A stretch of DNA of 64,000 nt from Ditylenchus dipsaci (taxonomy: Eukaryota > Nematoda > Chromadorea > Rhabditida > Anguinidae). A program made the position numbers and the translations under genes. The stretch is taken from assembly GCA_004194705.1 (NCBI GenBank), contig SADC01000122.1, positions 1 to 64,000 of the forward strand, read 5' to 3'. Under the pieces are notes generated by a model, which saw nothing but the letters and a program-made list of their open reading frames with translations, made no database searches and was not told the DNA's origin. Shown one piece after another: positions 12,311 to 23,390 of the stretch. The stretch's first letter is position 1. Each line of letters opens with the position of its first letter.

Positions 12311-15300
12311 TCACTCCATCGGCTTTTGCAACTCTGCATCCTCACCATTGTTGGCTGCTGTGATTGTGGGTATTGTTGTGACTTTTTCCTGAGTCTTGGA
12401 GTATATGTCGGCATAAATGGCGGCTAGACTGCACTCTTGGCGGTAGAAGTGTTTGAAGTTAGCCACCTGTAAGTTTGTTGCGAATAATAATTTCGAATTG
12501 ATTTTTGCACCATCTTGAATCTCAAAGAAAATATTATCAAACCCTACAATAATAGGCACAGGCAGAGCTAAGGTAAGAACACCGATAAGAGCACAGCAAG
12601 AGCCCACAATCTTGCCATAAAGTCCATGCGGAACAAGATCTCCGTAGCCAACTGTCGTCATAGTAGCCTGAACATATCAAAAGTAGAACGAAAAAACATA
12701 ATTAAAAGAAATTCAATCACTCACCAGAACATACCAGAACCTGCAAACCCGCAAATAGATAAAGTTTATCAAATAAATATTTGGATGAACGGTTCTTATT
12801 CTTTATCCGGGGACTCTTAAACTTGCTCTCGTTCCTACTTTTTTGAAGCAGCGTAGGTAAGGACGAACTTACGCATGTTTTGCTAAATACAGGAGAAGCA
12901 AGAAAAATACGTTTGAGTTTGTATTAACAAATGATGACCTATCATTGTGCCTGATCAAAACAACGTGGAGGATCGAATTCAGGGTTCGCAGATGTCCTGA
13001 TTTATCAGGAATTTCCTGATTTTTCAATTCAAATCCTGATTTTTGATCACCAAAAATCAGGGATTACCTGATTTTTGGAGATTTTTTTATTCAAAATCCT
13101 GATTTTTAGAGATTTTTTTGTTCAAAATCATGATTTTCCGTTTTGTCATCTGTGAACCCTGACCGAATTAGAATTTTGGCGCTAGTAGCGAAACCAAAAT
13201 TTTCGACCAAAAAGTAAATTTGTACCAAAAAAATTTTTTGCACAAAGAAAATCCATATCCATGTTTTGCAAACTTTGAAAATTATGAGGGATGCCTATTC
13301 GGAAGAAGTATTCAAATCGTCTTCATAAAGCATAATAAAGAATTAAACTTACGAGGCAGGAATAGAAGTGAACTTAGTATCTTAAATTAAAATTTTGTTA
13401 ATCGGAATGATATAAAATACTGTCACAAAATTACCAGGTTCATTCTGTTCCGCAAAATAAACCTAAAACAGAAAAAGCTGAAACAAGTTGAGAAATAATT
13501 TTTAACCCCGCTGGAGAAGAGAACACAAGCAATGGCCATAAAGAAAATTAGAAGGCAGAACTCTTGGACTGAAGCCTTGAAGGTTTTGCCGAGCACTTGC
13601 AGACCCACTGAATGTCTGCTTAACTTAAATATTCTGAACACACGCACAAGGCGGATGATTCTAAGCACTGAGAAGGAGATGGACGAGTTTTTTTCCGCAC
13701 TAATCCTACAAAACCTCAGCTTAGAAAACAGTAATTTTGTGAAAAAAGATGTGGTTTGAAAATAGCTATAACAAACCACATTAAATTGATGAAGAATGGA
13801 GCTACGGCAACAAAATCCAGAATGTTCAAAAATGATTTCATAAACCTTCTTTTGCTGGGTGAGCTGGCAAATCTGAGTAATAGCTCTGAAAACCACTTTG
13901 AGCTTAGTGGAAGTTTTGGTAAACCTTCACAGCCTTCACCTGCAGAGAACCACAAACAACAGAAAAAATTCGATCCAGAAGAAAGGACTCGACCACTCTC
14001 GATGGTCGCCCTCTTGCTTCAAGTCAGGCAGAGTTTCCAGGCAAAATGAGACTATAGAACTGCAAATGCACTTTTTACGATTGTTGACAGCAACAATGAG
14101 CAGCTTACATGATGATGACAGCAACCGACACAAAAGCCCACAGTCTCGCCCAAATGGAAGAGTCAGGGTGTTCTGGAAATGAATATGTTTGTGTGGACAG
14201 TTTCCTCCACAGAAATACTCACCCATCAGCCTCCACACTCTTCGCTGTAAACAGTTTTTGGGCATGACTGCATCAGCAGGCTTTTTGTAACTGTAAGGCT
14301 AACGCTGTATGCAAGATTGTCGAAATTTTAAAAAAATTCGACGCCTTTTTAAAGGTTTTTTTAGATTTTAAGATTACTTTTCAGATTGCTTCCCATATGC
14401 CCTCCCTAGACTTGCACATAGCATGACTAGCGATTAAAAAAAGATGTTATATGACTCATGGGAATCTGGGGAGGACTATATTGAAGTAGTCTGTTAAGTA
14501 GTCTCGAAATCAGAAATTTTCTTTTAAAAGGCTAAGCCTCTTTGAGAAAATTCGAAATTTGACAACGCTTACTGTCTGGTTGCTGATATGAGAAAAACAA
14601 ATTTACCCTTCGCTCTCCCAAAAATTTTCCAGCACTTCACTTCCAAGCTAAAAACTCGATAGAAACTACTTAGGAAATAACGACAGCAATAAATACCTCA
14701 TAAAATGTGAGTTCTTTCAGAAAGAGGGTGATTGGTACTGTCTGTGGTCGAATAACTTGACCTCCAGTTTGATAAATGTGCAGAATAGATTCGAAGCTTA
14801 TGCGATGGCGGTCGAAAAAATACTCCTTATCTGAAAGTATGAAAAAAATAGTTTATAATAAAAAAAATCCGGATCTTCCGCATTCGATTTAAAAATTAGG
14901 ATAACGTCTAGGCACATTTTTTGTGTGTGGTTTCGCATGGTTTCGCAAAACATTAGTATAAATTTTGCAGAAGAAATATATTCCATTTTCAGCCAGAATT
15001 CATGAGGAAGCCTTTAGGTATATTTTAAATAGCCCTGAGACTAAGCTACCCTTCCCCTCAAGTTTGCGTTCAGAAAATAATACTTTAAAAGTGAAGTTAT
15101 ATCGGGGCACTGATCTCATAATCTCGAAAAAGAGTTTCACAAAATGAATACATTTAAGTCATTTTAGCAAAAAAATATGTCATTTTATCCAAAATAATAA
15201 CTGCTCTTTTGCTGCTAAAATACGATTCTAACTTAAAATCATAAAAATGCAATATTTGGAGTCCTAGAACAAGCGAAAACCTTATAAGTTTATTTAGATT

Positions 15301-15852
15301 AGTATAGACATTTCGCATAACGTCCATATGCACATTTATTCCATAAAACTAGTATTTTTCACTGAAATTTTTCAAAAATAAGTGAAAATAAGAAAAAATA
15401 AAAAATATGGGTTGAAACCAGAGACCCTAAAATTGGAGGTTTTTTTTAATTTAGCCATTACAACACTTTGAAAACAGGATTTTTTCAAGTTTTTCGAAAA
15501 GTAGAAACCCAAAGTCAAAGTATACTTACTTGTCGCATTCCAATACCTTTTTCGTTTTGTCGCATTACCAATAAAGAGTTAGGAAACCTAAAAAGTAAAA
15601 TATGCTTAAATCAGCGTAAAAACAAAAGCTTACCTCCTTAAAGTACTGTCTTGTGTTTGAAAGCACAGTCCTGACACATTTATAGTGACAATATCTTCCA
15701 TATCCAGCTGGGCAGTTGTTGCTGTTGAGCTACACCTTGTCTTAAATTTGCCTCCATTTTTAAAGGCCACTGAGCAACTGTCGCTAGAAATTGTGTCACG
15801 GAATTCTTGACCTATTCCTGAGGTACCTTCGTTGTATTGATGAGGGATGAGA
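12311..15852 (-). CDS. Shaker/Kv1-type voltage-gated K+ channel, multi-exon, 5' end not found
   Basis: Pore-forming subunit of a tetrameric plasma-membrane voltage-gated K+ channel. Exons read on the minus strand: 15634-15852, 15526-15587, 14697-14830, 14607-14647, 14223-14290, 14109-14172, 13940-14059, 13777-13902, 13507-13705, 13435-13462, a candidate 12873-12882, 12725-12740 and 12311-12667. Joined phases agree throughout. In order they give the T1 tetramerisation domain ([31 protein letters not shown]), S1 ([17 protein letters not shown]), S2-S3, S4 with basic residues every third position ([18 protein letters not shown]), S5 ([15 protein letters not shown]), VYFAEQNE, and the filter TMTTVGYGD followed by S6 (ALPVPIIV). 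The match is to Kv1 rather than Kv2-4 (LSRHS, VYFAE, FCLETLP). Oddities: S6 continues as GFDNIFFE instead of NFNYFYHR, the C-terminus ends PME without a PDZ-binding motif, and the pore turret is very short. No ATG is seen in the first exon, so at least one 5' exon is missing. Confidence 0.93.
12725..12740 (-). CDS. 16-nt microexon of the K+ channel (pore helix)
   Basis: Preceded by TTTGCAG and followed by GTGAGT, this 16-nt exon supplies the last base of one codon plus FWYVL, which joins in frame to [10 protein letters not shown] of the next exon through a 57-nt intron. The Shaker equivalent is [15 protein letters not shown], so the first tryptophan of the pore pair is kept and the second is Tyr. 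Exon and phase are read directly; that the exon is used is an inference. Confidence 0.75.
12980..13161. mobile_element. 182-bp hAT-like MITE in a Kv1 intron
   Basis: Terminal inverted repeats CAGGGTTCGCAGATG and CAGGGTTCACAGATG flank an interior made of repeats of the word cctgattttt. The flanking 8-mers ATCGAATT (12972-12979) and ACCGAATT (13162-13169) form a 7/8 target-site duplication. CAGGG ends with an 8-bp TSD are typical of hAT elements. It lies in the intron before the pore-helix exons. Confidence 0.8.
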
Positions 15853-17773
15853 CTAAAAAAAGTTATGAATGACGTTCAAAACAACAAGATATTGTTTTAA
15901 GTGACAACTTGTCAATGACACTGACAACTCTTCACTATTGCCAAACAAATATTGCTTTTATTTTAGTGACTGTGTTTTTTATTAAAAGACCACCGCCGTT
16001 GATGACAATGGGATGAATTGTTAAAAATTTGAAATGGCGGGTTTTTAAAGAAAGATTTATTATAAGATCTGTTTAAAAAACGAGAAAATTTTTTAGTGCT
16101 AGACAAAAGAGTATTGTGCCCGCCAATTCATATTTCAACAATTCCTATTGTTGTTAGAGTTATAGGTGCTCCTTTAACTCCACATATCCTCGAAGATTTA
16201 AGTTTGCGTATTTCGGAACAATCACAATTACTTTTAAATAAAAATTAATTTGGCCCCAAATTTTGAAGAATTTTTTTTACAGTAAAATACTAGAAAACTG
16301 CTTTTACTACAAACCACGTCTAAATATTTTTGGAAATTTTTTCTTATTGCTTATAGAATTAGGGTTAAAAACGCTTATCGGTGCCTCCATCGTGTTTGTA
16401 TCATACCTTCCGACTCAACTGGCATACCTATATAGCCCACCCACAACCTACCTAACAACTTACTTAGATGCCATAAAGAAAAATTATTCTACCACCAGGA
16501 TTAGAGACTTCGAGCCTTTAAAATGGCCTGCCTTGGTTCCCCAAAGCAATTCAAAATTCACCCTAACATGCCTTGTCCCTCTGTGGTTTGTGTAACTTGC
16601 AATCGGGGATTTTTTACTGTTTTTACGCTAAATCAAAAAAGCGCTCTGTTACGCTGCTTTGTTTCAGCCATAGCTGTCAATAAAAAAAAGATTGTGAAAA
16701 AAATGGTCCTGGGCTGAGTTATAAAATTAAAAAACGTGACATCACCCAAATACTATACACCGTATTTCCTCTATTGCCTCCCCATGGGAATTATTTTTCA
16801 ACGCTTAAAAATCGGAAAATTTTGAGGTCGATTTTAAGATTATTGGGTGATCAACCAAAATCTGAAAAGTGGAATCAGGTAAACGCATGGTAAATAAGTA
16901 AAAAACATATTTGCAAAATGTTTGCTCTAGGCTGAGATATAAGGTTTGTAGGGTGGGGAGTTAATAAAGGAAACACGGTAAAGAGGTTTACAAGATTTAT
17001 AGATTTACAAGTTATGGAATGATCAAATATTTATTTGCACAGCCCAAACGAAAGATCAGCTACCTCTGCAAATGCATGTAATTGAATTGAGAAAAGAACT
17101 GAAGAGTATATTTAGGAGAATGACTGTTCATTTACCGAGAAAAGGCAAATCTTCCAATTTAGTAGTAGTAGCAGGGCTCACAGATTTAATCATTCCCTTT
17201 TATAAATAAACCCAAGGTTTCAACAAAAACAAATGGAATAATGCAATTGGTGGAGTGGAGGGAGTAGGAGGCATAAACAAGCCTCAGATGTATGGGAGGA
17301 AATGTGAAGAGCTCATAAAATGCATACATGGAGAGTTACTTTGCCTTATAGCTGCTGCTAAGCATATAATAGGAGTGCCTCGCAATTTAGGGTATGCATG
17401 AACCACAACTAATATATGGAAGTAGGGGAGCCCTGCGCTAATTTAGAGGTCTTTACACTTCTACTTAACATTCCTCCCTCCAGCCTCATTCTCCTTCTAA
17501 GAAAAAGTCTGGCCCCACACTATCTATTCTTGATAGCTGAACGCAAATTAATTTTGGCTAAACACGACATTTATAATTTTCTGGCTAATTTTGAATTCAC
17601 ACGTTTTGAAAAACGATGTTGTTAATAATGTTGTAAACAATTTTTCAACAATTGCAATCGGCAAAGTAGATGTTTGGCAACAAAATTCGGCCGATTTCAA
17701 ACAATCAAATGTTTTTTTGGAGTTCTGTGTCCACAGATCAAACTTCCATTGATCCCCTAATTTGGTATAGGTT
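15853..17773. other. Region 5' of the Kv1 exons
   Basis: Expected to hold the missing first Kv1 exon and promoter, but no candidate with an ATG and matching phase could be supported. A decayed CCGTATTTCCTCTA end is at 16760. Confidence 0.45.
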
Positions 17774-18218
17774 GTTACACTTTTCGACCCTGAAATGGCG
17801 CTTTTTCTGCCGGAAATGGCACTTTTCCTGCCGGAAATTTTAAAAAGCTTTTATTCTAAGGGGTTACCTTATCATTTTTAAAATTTTTTGCCGAACGTGT
17901 AGCCCAGAATCTCAGCTTTCTAACAAGCTATTAATTGACTGAATGAAGTTTCAAAAGTTGGAGAGATCGGTTTTTGAATGGACTACATTATGGAAAAAAT
18001 TGCTACATGAAAAGACTTTTTTCTCCAACTTTTTGAAACTTCATTCAGTCAATTAATAGCTTGTTAGAAAGCTGAGATTCTGGACTACACGTTGGTCAAA
18101 AAAGTTTAAAAAATAATAAGGAAAACCGTGAGAATAAAGCTTTTTAACATTTCCGGTGGGAAAAGTGCAATTTCCGGCAGAAAAAGCGCCATTTCAGGGT
18201 CGAAAAGTATTTCAACCT
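17774..18218. repeat. 445-bp inverted repeat
   Basis: Left arm cttttcgaccctgaaatggcg through gctttctaacaagctattaa is mirrored by ttaatagcttgttagaaagc through cgccatttcagggtcgaaaag. The centre is near 17995. It shares the word ctgagattctgg..ctacac with the 10.0-10.7 kb element. Confidence 0.85.
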
Positions 18219-18879
18219 TTGGTATACCACATTATTTTACTAAACTGAGTATATGTCTTTATTTAAATACCACTTTTTATTAGAGCATCGTCATTCACCA
18301 GTGAAGCTTCAGAAGTGTCAAAGACCTGATTGAGAGATTTTTGCAGATTCTTCAAAAGCACACCGAAATTATATAACGAAGTGCTGCCCTTTTTTAGATC
18401 ACTTAAAAAATAATGGAGACTGGGTCTCCTGCGGGTATCATGGTTTTTAGCCTACTTTGAATCTCCCTTGTTTTACATATTTTCAAGTATCCAACTTGCA
18501 TGGGCTGTTATCGTGCATGTAATACTTACACTAATAACTAATTTGAAAAGCCCATCACGGCTTTTGAAAATGTCCGAAAGAAGCCCATACCAAAGTGTGG
18601 CAGGAAAAGCAGAGATTAGAAATCTGGAAAAAGGGGAGCACTTCGTTATATAACTTCTGAGCGCCCTACAAAAATCTGAAAAAAAATCTCTCAATGAGGT
18701 CTTCGAAAAAAAAAACTACAATTTGGACAGAATCATTATTAAAAACTGTGAGTGTTGAGATATGACCTTTGGAAAAAATGATTTCTTTCAAAAATGACCG
18801 AAATCCAAGTTTTTCAATTTTTCGGATTTTGCACCGTTTTTCTTTGCACCGTCTTTAACCCTAGGACTACCGGCAAAAA

Positions 18880-19331
18880 ACTCGCATCTTGTACCGCTGG
18901 GGTCCGTATGGACCCCAAGGCCTTCAAAGGTTGTTAATAGGCATCGCGTAAACAATTTTAACAACAGCTTAGTGCCATCTTGTAGCGCAGCTCGAAAGCT
19001 ACAAGACGTATTTCACAGAAATTTTCAAAAAATCTGAGTGTTGAGATATGTATTTTTGAAAAAAATCAATTTCTTTAAAAAATGACCAAAATCCGAAAAA
19101 AAAAATGAAGAAACTTGGATTTTGGTCATTTTTTAAAGAAATTGATTTTTTTCAAAATCCATATCTCAACACTCAGATTTTTTGAAAATTTTCTGTGAAA
19201 TACGTCTTGTAGCTTTCGAGCTGCGCTACAAGATAGCACTAAGCTGTTGTTAAAATTGTTTACGCGATGCCTATTAACAACCTTTGAATACCTTGGGGTT
19301 CATATGGACCCCAGCGGTATAAGGTGCTACT
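18880..19331. repeat. ~450-bp near-perfect hairpin
   Basis: Arms of about 215 nt each, centred near 19103. They include ccgctggggtccgtatgg, gcatcgcgtaaacaatttt and gtagctttcgagctgcgctac mirrored on the other side with few mismatches. No TSD identified. It lies directly left of the 19487-20713 element. Confidence 0.9.
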
Positions 19332-19486
19332 TTTACACCAAAAAAATGACTAAGACATCAAAGAAAGGTTAAATGTAGCTAACGACAAAACAAGCAAAGT
19401 CAGAAAAAAATAAGCTCGCTAGCTTATTCGAAACTCAAAAAATTGTTCTCTCAAGTCGCTCTGGGTCCATATGGATCCCACGGTAA

Positions 19487-20713
19487 GGTAACACTATAGA
19501 ATCCCCCCCCCCCCCAGCTAGCGAAAAATTACTTTTCCTGAAAGGGGAAGGACCCGTCCCATTTTGATTCTCGTGCTCTGAATAGGCACGGAAACACTTT
19601 GGTTTCCGAAAAATCGAAAAAAAAATTTTTCGATTTGCCTTGGTCCCCAAGGTAAAAAATTTAGGAAAATTCAAAAAAAATATTTTTTTGAATTCCCGCC
19701 AAAACATTTTTAAAGGGAATTAGGGCTGTATTGGGAGGGGAGGGAATAAAAGGGGCCACTTTCATGGCGAAATTATAAAAAATGAATTCTGGACTATTTT
19801 GGATGTCCTGCCATGTTTTTCAACTGGGCCGTTGCAAAAGAGACTCTATATGCATTTTATGGTCAAGAGTACTTCTCGGAATCATGTCTAAGGTAAGTGA
19901 GTGCGCGCACTCACGCGCACTCACTTTGGTTCCGAAAAATCGAAAAAATTTTTTCGATTTGCCTTGGTCCCCAAGGTAAAAATTTAGGAAAATTCAAAAA
20001 AAATATTTTTTGAATTCCCGCCAAAACATTTTTAAAGGGAATTAGGGCTGTATTGGGAGGGGAAGGGAATAAAAGGGCCACTTTCATGGCGAAATTATAA
20101 AAAATGAATTCTGGACTATTTTGGATGTCCTGCCATGTTTTTCAACTGGCCGTTGCAAAAAGAGACTCTATATGCATTTTATGGTCAAGAGTACTTCTCG
20201 GAATCATGTCTAAGGTAAGTGAGTGCGCGCATCTCTAACTCTCAAGCCCCCTGCGCCCCCTTCGGGGCGCAGGGGGCTTGGGGGCTTGGAGTTGAGATGC
20301 GCACACCCACATACCTTAGACACAAATCACTCGAAAGTGACTCTGGATGCATGAAAAAGCATGCATACAGAGTTTATTTATGCGGTAGGCCCCAGTATTC
20401 AAAACTATGTTCAACATCTTCTTGTTAATGGGCTCTGTGTGATTAGTGGCCCTCTTTTGTCCCTTCCCCTCTCAATACAGCCCTAATTCCCTTTAAAAAT
20501 GTTTTGGCGGGAATTCAAAAAATATTTTTTTGAATTTTCTTAAATTTTTTACCTTGGGGACCAAGGCAAATCGAAAAAAATTTTTTTTCGATTTTTCGGA
20601 AACAAAGTGTTTCCGTGCCTATTCAGAGCACGAGAATCAAATGGGACGGGTCCTTCCCTTTCAGGAAAAGTAAATTTTTCGCTAGCTGGGGGGGGGGATT
20701 CTATAGTATAGTC
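19487..20713. mobile_element. 1.2-kb inverted-repeat element (ACTATAGAAT family, copy 1) with duplicated left arm
   Basis: Ends GGTAACACTATAGAATCCCC and complement GACTATACTATAGAATCCCC. The flanks CACGGTAA (19479-19486) and CACGGAAT (20714-20721) match at 6/8, consistent with an aged 8-bp TSD. Arms include agctagcgaaaaatt and ttgccttggtccccaaggt. It contains an R1 core. About 310 bp of the left arm is present twice in tandem (around 19600-19912 and 19926-20218), which accounts for its greater length than copy 2 (59868-60773). Confidence 0.82.
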
Positions 20714-20924
20714 CACGGAATCTAAGGTTAAGAAATTGTTTTTTTCCGAAAGCTTATATCTCAACACTCAGATATTTGAAAACTATTCTGTCAGGTCTTC
20801 TGGTCTTTTTGCTTTTAAACTGCGCTACAACACAGCGCTAAGTAATTGTCTTTACGTTCAAAATTAAATAAGACATTTGACTAGTTAAAGAGATGAAAAT
20901 GCGAGTCAACTTCTTAAAATGACC

Positions 20925-21407
20925 TCATAAGTGTTTGGACCTAAAAGATAAATGTTTTAAAAATTCCAAAAAAGCTTTATAAACTATTAGAAAAAGAACT
21001 AGCAGAGCTACAAAACCTACGTTTGGAATTTCTTGTAGCAAACTTTTTACTTTTAATAATAGTTCTAAAGTCGGTTCCGAAACTTCGGTACACCAGTTAT
21101 ATTGGATGATTGAGCAAAGTCCTAAAGAGCTGATAAAACACAAGTAATTGTCAAAAGTTATGATCGTTTGAAATCGGTCGAATTTCTTCGGCACACCCTC
21201 TAAAATAATAATAACAACTAACTCATTGTAGAAGTTGACGTCATCCTCTGATTTAGTACGTCGCAAACAGCACTTAATATCATTTTGGCTTGCGGCGAGC
21301 TGGCCTTGAAATACAATTTGAGTTCCAGCAAAGTTATTAAGAAAGTCGGTGTGAATAAATGTTGCCGGGCTCTGCTGCCTGCCTTCCATCCTCCACTTTT
21401 TGCTCAA
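20925..21407 (-). CDS. Unrecognised 160-codon reading frame
   Basis: An open frame with no ATG at its first codon (TTG); the first ATG is 6 codons in. The translation is not low-complexity and ends with a hydrophobic stretch (FVALLVLFLIVYKAF) that could be a membrane helix. The segment ILEGVPKKFDRFQTII loosely recalls copia-type Gag (LPxxYDxF), but this is weak. No neighbouring exons were found. It could be one exon of a spliced gene, a retroelement remnant, or chance. Confidence 0.25.
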   Translation of the reverse strand: MSKKWRMEGRQQSPATFIHTDFLNNFAGTQIVFQGQLAASQNDIKCCLRRTKSEDDVNFYNELVVIIILEGVPKKFDRFQTIITFDNYLCFISSLGLCSIIQYNWCTEVSEPTLELLLKVKSLLQEIPNVGFVALLVLFLIVYKAFLEFLKHLSFRSKHL

Positions 21408-22316
21408 TCATGGTGACACACCCACACGTGAATCGATTATAGCCAACAATTAATCAAGCTTGTTTATTGCTTGGTTAATAGTAGCAACAAAAGCGGAAAG
21501 CCCACTAAAATACGAATAAAGAGTGGGTGATCAGTTGGTTCTCGAAGAATACTAACAAAAAATCATGTTCTAGCCAATCGATAACAATGAGGTGTAAAAC
21601 TATTGGAAGGAAGCTAGAAAGGAGTCTATCTTAGCAAGCATTTAGTTGGCGGAGGAGTCGATCAATGAATTTAGCTAGTTGATTGATTGGCCATCCTTTC
21701 CTCCTCAAATTCTTTGTGGGTGACAGAGAGGGCGGCAGCTTTGGCTTTTTTAAACAACTTTTATGACACTTGTTAATCAAGTAAGTTAGTATTTACTTTG
21801 ATTTTTACATATACCGACAGTTAACCACTTGCTAAGCTAATGTTTCTTTTAAATCGTTCCTTTGTTTTCCTTGCAATAAATCGATTGATCAGATTAACAC
21901 AGGACTAACTAAGCTACCTAGCTGTTGTGTCTAGGACATATTATTTTATTATACAAGGGCAACCTGTCCCAAGGACTAGCCCGATCCAGGCTTCTGCCAA
22001 ACTTTTGCACAATTTACATAGGCACAAATTTATTTTTGGCGTAATTTGTATTTGCAAAATCTGAATTGGCGCAAGTTTCGCGCTGGCTCAATTGTTGCAC
22101 CTAGATTTAAAATCGTACTTTGTCGTACTGTTTTTAAGAGTAATAGAAAAGTGCTTCGGGCGGGGTCTTAGGCTACGTTCATAATGGCCCAAATCCACAC
22201 CCGCACCTAGACCCACATTCGTGTTCATAAAAAAAGAGCTGAATTTCGGGTTTTTGAAGCCTCACATAGGTCACAAAATTTTATATTGATTTTGGAAAAA
22301 GTGTATATACGTCTGT

Positions 22317-22552
22317 GAAAGGGCATACCAGCGCGCTACACTGCAATTTAAGCTGGTATTAGCAATTTATTTATCTCTTGACTATTTTCTATAAGCGTCC
22401 GACCTGATCGACGAAAGTTTTCTGCCTACTTTTTAAAAATAGTATAGGGTCATAAATATCAGATTTGAGTTGGAACAAGTGAAAACAGAGATGATTTTTT
22501 AAAAATTGCTGGTCCCGCCAAAATTCGCAGTGTAACGCGCTGGTACGCCCCT
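22317..22552. mobile_element. TTAA-family MITE, copy 3 (decayed)
   Basis: The arms gaaagggcataccagcgcgc and its complement gcgcgctggtacgcccctttaa are inverted. The interior ttaaaaatagtatagggtcat also occurs in the 58528-58779 copy. The left TTAA has decayed to tgaa. Confidence 0.55.
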
Positions 22553-22764
22553 TTAAGTGATTCACTTTAGTAATCTAAAAAGCTAATTTCTGATATTTTC
22601 GACATGAAAATCGGTTTCTGAAAAAAAATTGATCGAAATTTGACTATAATATTTATTTACTTTTGTCTCTGTAGGAAAAGGTCATATTTCAGTCCAAAGA
22701 TTTTTTGTGTGGGAAAGTGTCAGAAAATAGCATTTAACGTATAAGATTAACTAACGTTCTTATC

Positions 22765-22880
22765 ACAATTGTAAATGTAAGTGTAAATGTAAATTTTTTG
22801 GCATTGTGAACATACCTTACATTTACGCTTACACTTAAATTTACATTTACACTTACATTTACATTTACAATTGATAGAGC
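22765..22880. repeat. Inverted 6-bp motif repeats (taaatg / catttac)
   Basis: Several aaatgtaagtgtaaatgtaa words are followed, after a gap, by their complements. Probably subterminal arrays of an element whose other end begins ggctacgttcataatggcc near 22171. Confidence 0.5.
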
Positions 22881-23146
22881 CATAAGAAGACGTTTAAAAC
22901 TCGTTTTCTGTAATTTTGAAGCACCCTATAAGAAACTTTGTTACCTCAGAATTTGACCCCAAATTTTTTGCCAATCTTGTGGAGCAACTCATCTTGAGCA
23001 ACTTTGAAAGAACTGTCATATTAAAAAGTTGGTCCGGCACGGAAGAATACGCTTTTTAAAAAAAGGAGGTGGTGGAGACCCAAAAAATGAGGAACTTTGT
23101 ATTTTCAAATCCTCAACATTATTATTTTTACTTTTTTTAAGTGTTA

Positions 23147-23390
23147 CCGTATTTCTCTAATTACCGCCCCGGCGGCAATTAGAAGCATGCAATTTTTTAA
23201 ACTTCAAGTGGCTCAAAACTCGTGATTTAATTTAGTGTTTGAGCTGTGTAAAAAGTGCCTGTTAGATTTTTGAAATCCCTCGCAGTCACTTTTTAGACAG
23301 CTCAAACAGTAATTAGAAACCTAAATTTCAGACCACTTGAAGTTAGGGGGGGGGGGCAATTAGAGGGGGGGGGCAATTACAGGAATACGG
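23147..23390. mobile_element. CCGTATT-family MITE, copy 1
   Basis: Ends CCGTATTTCTCTAATTACCG and the matching complement, flanked by TA on both sides. The arms carry cttcaagtggctcaaaactcg and its inverse, with G-rich runs on the right. The same family is in an SMC5 intron (36012-36241), at 30087-30327, and partly at 16757 and 54040-54193. Confidence 0.8.
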
